This document shows positions 1-4,071 of a stretch of DNA of 6,226 bases, piece after piece. The position numbers and the translations under genes were made by a program. Within the stretch, counting starts at the first letter, position 1; every line of letters begins with the position of its first letter. The notes under the pieces were generated by a model that saw only the letters and a program-made list of their open reading frames with translations, had not been told where the DNA came from and did no database searches. Source of the stretch: Acidobacteriota bacterium (GTDB lineage: Bacteria > Acidobacteriota > Terriglobia > Bryobacterales > Bryobacteraceae); NCBI GenBank assembly GCA_016871135.1, contig VFZQ01000344.1, forward strand, positions 1 to 6,226, in the 5' to 3' direction.

Positions 1-462
1 AAGGATTTGGCCGTCGGGGAGGTAGGCGATCTTGTAGATGTAGCAGGGCGCTTCGACCCTTTCGTTGCCGCAGTTGTTGTACACGGCGCCGGTGATGACG
101 CGGGCGGCGCGCTGATTGCGGATTTGGTTTTCGAGTTGGCGCCATTCCCCTCGGTTGAGTTTTCGGTTCTGTGCGATGGCATTGCTGGTGAGGTATGCGT
201 CCTCGGATGCGGGTACGTCGGCGACTGGGGTGAGGTGGCCGCGGTCGAAGCCGGTGTTGGTGAAGGCTGCGCTTGGCAGAGAATTCAACTCGTGGTCTTT
301 GCGCCAGTGTCTTCTCCGGGTTGGCTGGCTCGATGGTTGCGGGGTGTGGGAAGTCCAGAGGGCACGCTGGCTTGGGGTGTCGTAACAGACCGTGAAGGAG
401 TCGCGTTCGGCGAGAGTGGCGGGGCAGGTGGTGAGGATGGTGAGGAGGAGAAGTGTTGACAC
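1..462 (-). CDS. Secreted DNA/RNA non-specific endonuclease, C-terminus cut by window edge
   Basis: This is an open frame of 154 codons running off the left edge, so the C-terminus is missing. The N-terminus is a hydrophobic leucine-rich stretch (about residues 4-18) ending near 'TLA', which looks like a signal peptide, though it lacks the usual basic residues. The family signature follows: 'GFDRGHLTPVADV' carries the DRGH motif with the presumed general-base His at residue 76. 'SNAIAQNRKLNRGEW' (93-107) matches the 'SNITPQ...LNQGAW' segment of Serratia-type nucleases, and Asn103 corresponds to their magnesium-binding Asn. 'VITGAVY' and 'PCYIYKIAY' (about 122-147) match the next core strands. 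Members cut DNA and RNA without sequence preference, usually outside the cell. The start is uncertain: GTG at 462 is chosen, TTG at 489 is in frame, an in-frame stop lies just upstream of that, and neither has a good ribosome binding site. Family assignment is firm; substrate and role are inferred. Confidence 0.88.
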   Translation of the reverse strand, partial: MSTLLLLTILTTCPATLAERDSFTVCYDTPSQRALWTSHTPQPSSQPTRRRHWRKDHELNSLPSAAFTNTGFDRGHLTPVADVPASEDAYLTSNAIAQNRKLNRGEWRQLENQIRNQRAARVITGAVYNNCGNERVEAPCYIYKIAYLPDGQIL

Positions 463-476
463 ACTAGATATATCGG

Positions 477-489
477 TTGTTTGAAACAA
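477..489. promoter_or_regulatory. Palindrome in AT-rich leader of the nuclease gene (possible operator)
   Basis: TTGTTT-G-AAACAA is a perfect 6-bp inverted repeat around one central base, 14 bp upstream of the GTG start at 462. It sits in an AT-rich patch (about 462-520) that stands out from the GC-rich surroundings and also holds 'gatatat' on the minus strand, a weak -10-like element. The position suits an operator or promoter for the nuclease. No regulator can be named from the sequence, and a palindrome this short could arise by chance. Confidence 0.25.
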
Positions 490-512
490 AACATTAGCAA
501 CAATGGGTTAGG

Positions 513-540
513 AAAAATCTGAGAGAGCGACGTGCGCTCT
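513..540 (-). terminator. Candidate Rho-independent terminator after the GH88 gene
   Basis: Read on the minus strand, an AGAGCG/CGCTCT inverted repeat (524-529 with 535-540) forms a 6-bp stem with a 5-nt loop. A run of five T follows after 6 nt (517-513). It lies about 40 bp downstream of the GH88 stop codon and before the nuclease start, which is where a terminator separating the two minus-strand units would be expected. The gap between stem and T-run is longer than in strong terminators, so it may be weak. Confidence 0.4.
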
Positions 541-580
541 ATCGAAGCTGTTTGCGCGCGGGGCCGTTGGCGCAGTGGCG

Positions 581-1711
581 TTAGATGCGCCGCAAGGCGT
601 GTTCGAGCGCTTCCACGAAGAAGTGATCTCCCCACATCACCGACTCGTTTACGCCGAGCGCTTTGTGCATGTGGTAGACGCCACCCTTGAGGACGCCCTC
701 CCATTCCTTGTCCTTGTCGCCGAGGTAGTTCTGGCACAGTGACCGCAGAATGCGGACGCCGGTGTTCCAGTAGAAGTGGCCTTTGACCGGATCATGCAGG
801 AGTCGGCTCATGCGGAGGAAGCCGCACGCAGCGATGGCCGCGGCCGATGTATCGACTTGCTTGCGCAACTCGGCCGGGGCGTTGAAGTCCCACGGCGACA
901 CGCCGTCGGCGGGCGCGTGGGTGATGTAGTAGTCGGCGCAGTCTTCGGCGGTTTCGAGGAAGTGCGGATCGCGGCTGTATTCGTAGGCGGTCGCGAATCC
1001 GTACATCGCCCAAGTGAGGCCACGCGCCCAGCAGGAATCGGCGCGGTGGCCTTGCTGCGTGGCTTCGCGGAGGAACTCGCCGGTCTCCAGATCGAAGATG
1101 CCTTCGTGGGCGGTCGAGCCGTCGCCGCGAACGAGGTAGCGCCGCGTGGTGAGCGAGTGCCGCACCGCGATGTCGCGCAGCGTTTTGTCGCCGGTGGCGC
1201 GCGCGGCGTAGAAGACGATGCCGACGTTCATCATGATGTCGATGAACAGCGAGTCTTCGGCGACGAAGGAACGCAGATAGTGGCCCTTGTCGCGATAGCG
1301 GCCCGCGAGAGTCTTGCCGGCATCAATGACGACCGCTTCGAGTTTTGGATCCTTGTCGACCTGGAACCAGCGGTAGTAGGAAGAGTGAAAGACGAAGCCG
1401 AGATCGTGGACATCGCGATCGCCCTTGCGCTTTTCAAGCGGCTTGGAGTAGTCGACCGCCTTCTTGTACCAATACTCCGGATCCTTACCGTTGGTATCGG
1501 CCTCGTAGCGGCGGAAGAGCCACATCATGCCGGGCAGGAAGCCGTCGCACCAGTGGGTCCAGGCGGGCCCGTCGTGTTTCCACTTGCCGTTCTTCGTATA
1601 CATCGGATAGAAGTCCGGGTTGTTGTCGATGAGACGCTTAACCTGCTTTTGCGCGTAGCGCATCGCTTTCTCAAAAAGCGCTTTGTCGGTTTCAAGAGTG
1701 AATTGGATCAC
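581..1711 (-). CDS. GH88 unsaturated glucuronyl hydrolase
   Basis: The 376-aa protein is close in length to characterised Bacillus UGL and is full length. GH88 enzymes release the unsaturated uronic acid (delta-4,5) from disaccharides left by polysaccharide lyases, by hydrating the double bond rather than by ordinary glycoside hydrolysis. Family motifs appear in order: 'WTHWCDGFLPGMMWL' (51-65), 'VHDLGF' (101-106, probable catalytic Asp103), 'FIDIMMN' (156-162, probable second catalytic Asp158), 'QGHRADSCWARGLTW' (220-234, substrate-binding His/Trp/Arg), 'SPWDF' (272-276) and 'SVMWGDHFFVEAL' near the C-terminus. No signal peptide or membrane segment is visible, so it probably acts in the cytoplasm on imported disaccharides. 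The start is GTG at 1711; a GGAG at 1722-1725 lies 10 nt upstream. The GTG overlaps the stop of the preceding gene by 4 bp, implying translational coupling. Natural substrate (glycosaminoglycan-, gellan- or plant-derived) cannot be decided. Confidence 0.93.
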   Translation of the reverse strand: MIQFTLETDKALFEKAMRYAQKQVKRLIDNNPDFYPMYTKNGKWKHDGPAWTHWCDGFLPGMMWLFRRYEADTNGKDPEYWYKKAVDYSKPLEKRKGDRDVHDLGFVFHSSYYRWFQVDKDPKLEAVVIDAGKTLAGRYRDKGHYLRSFVAEDSLFIDIMMNVGIVFYAARATGDKTLRDIAVRHSLTTRRYLVRGDGSTAHEGIFDLETGEFLREATQQGHRADSCWARGLTWAMYGFATAYEYSRDPHFLETAEDCADYYITHAPADGVSPWDFNAPAELRKQVDTSAAAIAACGFLRMSRLLHDPVKGHFYWNTGVRILRSLCQNYLGDKDKEWEGVLKGGVYHMHKALGVNESVMWGDHFFVEALEHALRRI

Positions 1712-2934
1712 GGTTTTTTCGCTCCGCCTCTGAACGGCGCGGCGGTCTTCACGTATAGCAGAAGTCCACGCGGCAACTCAAAGGGCTCTCTTCTAACGTA
1801 GAACACATCGGGGTGCGGAAGCATCTGCCCGGCGTTTTGCGGCGGGAAGCCGTAGCGCGTTTGGGCGAGTGGCCCGAGCGATCCGCCGGATTCCAGACGC
1901 GCGGAAAGTAAGCCGGAGCGGCCTTCGAATGCGATCTCGCGCCACTGGATCGCCACGCGCATCAGTTTCTGCAACTCGCTTTGGTCGAGCACCGCGACAT
2001 TGCCCGAGAGCATCGCGCCCTTCGGCACCAGCACCTCGCCCTTACGTTTTGCGTCCTTGCGTACGCGCGCTTCAACGGGCGCGCCGATGGCGCTGCGGCC
2101 GAAGCGCACGGGCGTGAGCAGTTCGAGTTCGAGACTTAGGCCCTCCGGCAGAGCGATGGGTTGCTTGATCTCGGGTGCGGACGCGGTGTCGGGCACATCG
2201 CCGAACGACACCGTCGATTCGCCGGTGTACTGCTTGCAGCGAGAGAACGTGATGACATTGCGCGAGGCGTTGCCTTTGTCGTCGACCATGACGAGCTCGG
2301 AGGTTTTGGGCAACAGGAAATCGGACTCGCCGATTCTCGCGCGTTCGTAATACAGCGACTCGGTCGAGGACGATAGCGGCAGGTAGCCGGGAATTTCGAC
2401 GGCCTCGACATCGAGGCGAATCAGATCCAGCGATTCGCGATCGACCCAGAAGGTTCCCTTTTGTCCGGCGATACCTTCGATGGGTCCGATGCGAATGTGA
2501 TAACCGCTCGATACGCGCGAGATTTCGAATTCGAATCTCTCGGTGTTGCGCCCGTTCAGCGGTTCGTCGCCCCGGTACTTGATGACCGGCCGCGACGACA
2601 TGAATACCGTGCGTGCGTGGAGGGCGAAGCTGCCGTTGGCGATGGCGCCGGTCGGAGCGATCTCGCGCAGGTCGCGCTCTTTGAACTCGCGCTCGCCGGG
2701 CCAGGAGAACAGCTCCTTGCCATCGACGACGGCGACTTCGATTTGCAGCGCATCGACCAGGTCAAAACGTTTCTTCGCGCTCGACCGAGTGGAACGTTCG
2801 ATCGTTTCCAGGCACGTATAGTTGGGCAGGCGCGTGAGGACGTCGCTCATATGCAGCTTGGTGCGCGCCAGCAGCAGCACTTCCCGCGGGAGCGGCTGGG
2901 CCATCAGCGCGGCGATTGCGAACGCGCGCAACAT
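1708..2934 (-). CDS. Exported acidobacterial-type protein of unknown function
   Basis: The protein is 408 aa. Residues 1-14 (MLRAFAIAALMAQP) look like a short export signal. The first half contains 'RLPNYTCLETIERS' (35-48), 'VDGKELFSWPGEREF' (70-84), 'GTFWVDRESLDLIRLDVEA' (160-178), 'FLLPKTSEL' (206-214) and 'VITFSRCKQY' (227-236). I recall this string of motifs from multi-copy hypothetical proteins of Solibacter-like bacteria; no function is established. The beta-rich 'G.FWVD..SLDLIRL' stretch loosely resembles LolA-type sheets. From about residue 262 ('LPEGLSLELELLTPV') to 'GEVLVPKGAMLSGNV' (299-313) there is a second module like the TrbI/VirB10-type beta barrel. Only Cys41 and Cys233 occur, so a disulfide is possible. 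The start is ATG 2934: the frame is open much further upstream, but that part is antisense to two better-supported genes. Its stop overlaps the GH88 start, making it the first gene of that operon. Confidence 0.75.
   Translation of the reverse strand: MLRAFAIAALMAQPLPREVLLLARTKLHMSDVLTRLPNYTCLETIERSTRSSAKKRFDLVDALQIEVAVVDGKELFSWPGEREFKERDLREIAPTGAIANGSFALHARTVFMSSRPVIKYRGDEPLNGRNTERFEFEISRVSSGYHIRIGPIEGIAGQKGTFWVDRESLDLIRLDVEAVEIPGYLPLSSSTESLYYERARIGESDFLLPKTSELVMVDDKGNASRNVITFSRCKQYTGESTVSFGDVPDTASAPEIKQPIALPEGLSLELELLTPVRFGRSAIGAPVEARVRKDAKRKGEVLVPKGAMLSGNVAVLDQSELQKLMRVAIQWREIAFEGRSGLLSARLESGGSLGPLAQTRYGFPPQNAGQMLPHPDVFYVRREPFELPRGLLLYVKTAAPFRGGAKKP
1722..1725 (-). promoter_or_regulatory. 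Ribosome binding site of the GH88 gene
   Basis: GGAG on the minus strand, within the wider purine-rich 'gaggcggag', lies 10 nt upstream of the GTG at 1711. It sits inside the last codons of the preceding gene and supports the GTG start despite the 4-bp overlap. Confidence 0.5.
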
Positions 2935-2940
2935 CCTTTC

Positions 2941-2946
2941 ATTGTA
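2941..2946 (-). promoter_or_regulatory. Candidate -10 element, possibly giving a leaderless mRNA
   Basis: TACAAT on the minus strand differs from the TATAAT consensus at one base. It ends 6 nt before the A of the ATG at 2934, so transcription would begin at or next to the start codon. This fits the lack of a properly spaced ribosome binding site: the purine run 'gaaagg' directly abuts the ATG. No convincing -35 hexamer is visible at 16-18 bp. Confidence 0.3.
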
Positions 2947-2967
2947 TTCGCGGGCGCGCCTGCTACC

Positions 2968-3204
2968 ATGAATCGAATGGCATCTAAAGTTACGGTTCTC
3001 AACAACGGTCCTCTGCGCATTGAGGGCGAGTTTTCGATTAACGACGCGGCGAGCAAGGAATTCGGGCTGGCTGGGCGCACGGTGATTTCGCTGTGCCGCT
3101 GCGGGCTTTCCGAGAATAAGCCGTTTTGCGATGGCGCGCATAGCCGGCAGGGATTTCAGAGCGTTTGCGAGGCGCGGGAGTTGCCGCCGCCGGTGAAGAA
3201 GTAG
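2968..3204 (+). CDS. Small CDGSH-type iron-sulfur protein
   Basis: The protein is 78 aa from ATG 2968, or 75 aa from the in-frame ATG 2977 ('MASKVTV...'), which I think more likely because family members often begin this way. 'CRCGLSENKPFCDGAH' matches the full CDGSH signature C-x-C-x2-S-x3-P-x-C-D-G-A-H. Cys40, Cys42, Cys51 and His55 (75-aa numbering) would bind a redox-active 2Fe-2S cluster with the typical 3Cys:1His ligation. It is preceded by 'NNGPLRIEGEFSI' and 'LAGRTVISL', common in bacterial single-CDGSH proteins. There is no membrane anchor, so it should be soluble and cytoplasmic. Bacterial members are linked to redox or iron handling, but the partner here is unknown. Neither ATG has a clear ribosome binding site. 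The gene is divergent from the one starting at 2934 and lies 66 bp upstream of the next plus-strand gene, with which it may be co-transcribed. Confidence 0.9.
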   Translation: MNRMASKVTVLNNGPLRIEGEFSINDAASKEFGLAGRTVISLCRCGLSENKPFCDGAHSRQGFQSVCEARELPPPVKK

Positions 3205-3226
3205 CTGGCGTAGTTCGACGTTTCCG

Positions 3227-3243
3227 CGCGGTGACGGACCGCG
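3227..3243 (+). other. Intergenic hairpin between the CDGSH and methyltransferase-like genes
   Basis: CGCGGT (3227-3232) and ACCGCG (3238-3243) form a perfect 6-bp stem with a 5-nt loop in the 66-bp gap. No proper T-run follows (only 'gctttc'), so it is not a clear terminator. It might reduce read-through or protect an mRNA end, or be chance in GC-rich DNA. Confidence 0.2.
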
Positions 3244-3257
3244 GGCTTTCAAAATGC

Positions 3258-3261
3258 GGAG
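3258..3261 (+). promoter_or_regulatory. Ribosome binding site of the methyltransferase-like gene
   Basis: GGAG lies 9 nt upstream of the ATG at 3271, within 'gcggagcgaa'. It fixes the start at 3271. This matters because the protein lacks the usual N-terminal strand of its family: an in-frame stop at 3232-3234, and no alternative start codon after it, rule out a longer version in this frame. Confidence 0.55.
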
Positions 3262-3270
3262 CGAAGCACG

Positions 3271-4071
3271 ATGATCTGGTGCGGCAATCCTTGGAATCAC
3301 GGGTGGTGGGATCTGCCGTTCGAGACCGTTGGCTGCGGCGAACTGCTGAGTATCTATCATCCAGATGTGTTGCGCGCGGATTGCTTGGCGTTGGTTGAAG
3401 CTGGTGCGGACGTTGTCTCGGCGGCAACGTCCGGCGGCGTTCCGTCGACAATGACGGAATGCGGGCACGCGGGGATGGCATGCGAAGCAAACCGCCGATC
3501 CGTCCAGCTCGCCCGCGAATGCGGGGCGAAAGTGCTCGGCGAAATCAGCCCAACACGAAACCTCGTCACAATGCACGGTGGCGACCCGCGTAAACTCCGC
3601 AACGACTACGTCACACAAGTAACAGGCCTGCTCGATGGCGGCGTAAACTTTCTCCACGTCGAAGGCCTCATGGATCTGGCGAATGCGCGAATCGCCATGG
3701 AGGTGATCGGCGACTCCGCGCCGCCAGTTGTCATGTCCGGCGCAGTCGAGGGAACGATGACTCTGCTCGACGGCACACGCGCCACCGCGTTCGTCGACTT
3801 CGCACGCGGCTACAACCCAGCATTCATTGGCCTGACAGGCCACACCGAAGCAGTCGCCCACGCCACCGGCGAAGTGTTCGACTCCGGCCGATCTGTCGAC
3901 TTTGTCCTCGTTCAGACGATCTGGCCTGGGGCCGAACACAGGTGGCTGCAAACGCCAGAATCCCTGGCCGCCTACTTCAAGACGCTGTTAGAAAAATACC
4001 CAATCCCGCACATCGGCATCAGCTACGGCGTGCGCCCGGACTTTATCCGGGCGCTTCGCCGGATCGCTTAA
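3271..4071 (+). CDS. Homocysteine S-methyltransferase-like protein lacking the zinc cysteines
   Basis: The 266-aa protein follows the S-methyl_trans TIM-barrel pattern when compared with MmuM-type enzymes from memory. 'HPDVLRADCLALVEAGADVVSAAT' is at 30-53, 'LLDGGVNFLHVEGL' at 120-133, 'PVVMSGAVEGTMTLLDGT' at 152-169, 'FIGLTG' at 185-190 and 'HIGISYGVRPDFIRAL' at 247-262. Classical members hold a catalytic zinc with one Cys in a 'GxNC' motif and two in 'GGCC'. Here these positions read Gly190, Ser251 and Tyr252. The usual N-terminal 'LDGG/LDGA' strand is also absent, replaced by a short Trp-rich start (MIWCGNPWNHGWWDLP). The start is well supported by a ribosome binding site. Zinc-dependent methyl transfer to homocysteine is therefore unlikely; it may bind another substrate or be a pseudo-enzyme. 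The reading frame is intact, arguing against a decaying pseudogene. It lies downstream of the CDGSH gene and its stop overlaps that of the convergent receptor gene. Confidence 0.75.
   Translation: MIWCGNPWNHGWWDLPFETVGCGELLSIYHPDVLRADCLALVEAGADVVSAATSGGVPSTMTECGHAGMACEANRRSVQLARECGAKVLGEISPTRNLVTMHGGDPRKLRNDYVTQVTGLLDGGVNFLHVEGLMDLANARIAMEVIGDSAPPVVMSGAVEGTMTLLDGTRATAFVDFARGYNPAFIGLTGHTEAVAHATGEVFDSGRSVDFVLVQTIWPGAEHRWLQTPESLAAYFKTLLEKYPIPHIGISYGVRPDFIRALRRIA
4032..4054. terminator. 9-bp perfect hairpin near the convergent gene ends, candidate bidirectional terminator
   Basis: GCGCCCGGA (4032-4040) pairs perfectly with TCCGGGCGC (4046-4054) around a 5-nt loop (cttta). It lies inside the last codons of the plus-strand gene, ending 14 bp before its TAA, and 14 nt beyond the stop of the minus-strand receptor gene. 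No T-run follows on either strand, so a standard Rho-independent terminator is not shown. A structure that blocks exonucleases or slows polymerase at the convergent junction is the likeliest role. It also encodes the conserved 'RPDFIRA' stretch, which could explain part of the sequence constraint. Confidence 0.35.

Noticed and set aside
7..459. Plus-strand open frame of 150 codons at the left edge
   Set aside because: It is antisense to the minus-strand nuclease frame with its DRGH motif, and its own translation (Val/Gly/Ala-rich) shows no recognisable domain.
285..737. Minus-strand open frame of 150 codons crossing the GH88 end and the nuclease start
   Set aside because: Its translation is low-complexity (Ser/Pro/Arg-rich), it overlaps two well-supported genes in other frames, and no motif is visible.
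776..1801. Plus-strand open frame of 341 codons opposite the GH88 gene
   Set aside because: It is a GC-driven shadow of GH88, rich in Val/Ala/Arg/Glu, with no family motif; the opposite strand carries the full set of GH88 motifs.
2461..2967. N-terminal extension of the CDGSH frame upstream of ATG 2968
   Set aside because: It is antisense to the 408-aa exported protein, and the CDGSH family is normally about 65-80 aa, so the short form is preferred.
3101..3250. 10-bp direct repeat 'gcgggctttc' at 3101-3110 and 3241-3250
   Set aside because: It is short, one copy encodes part of the CDGSH motif and the other is intergenic; chance is sufficient explanation.
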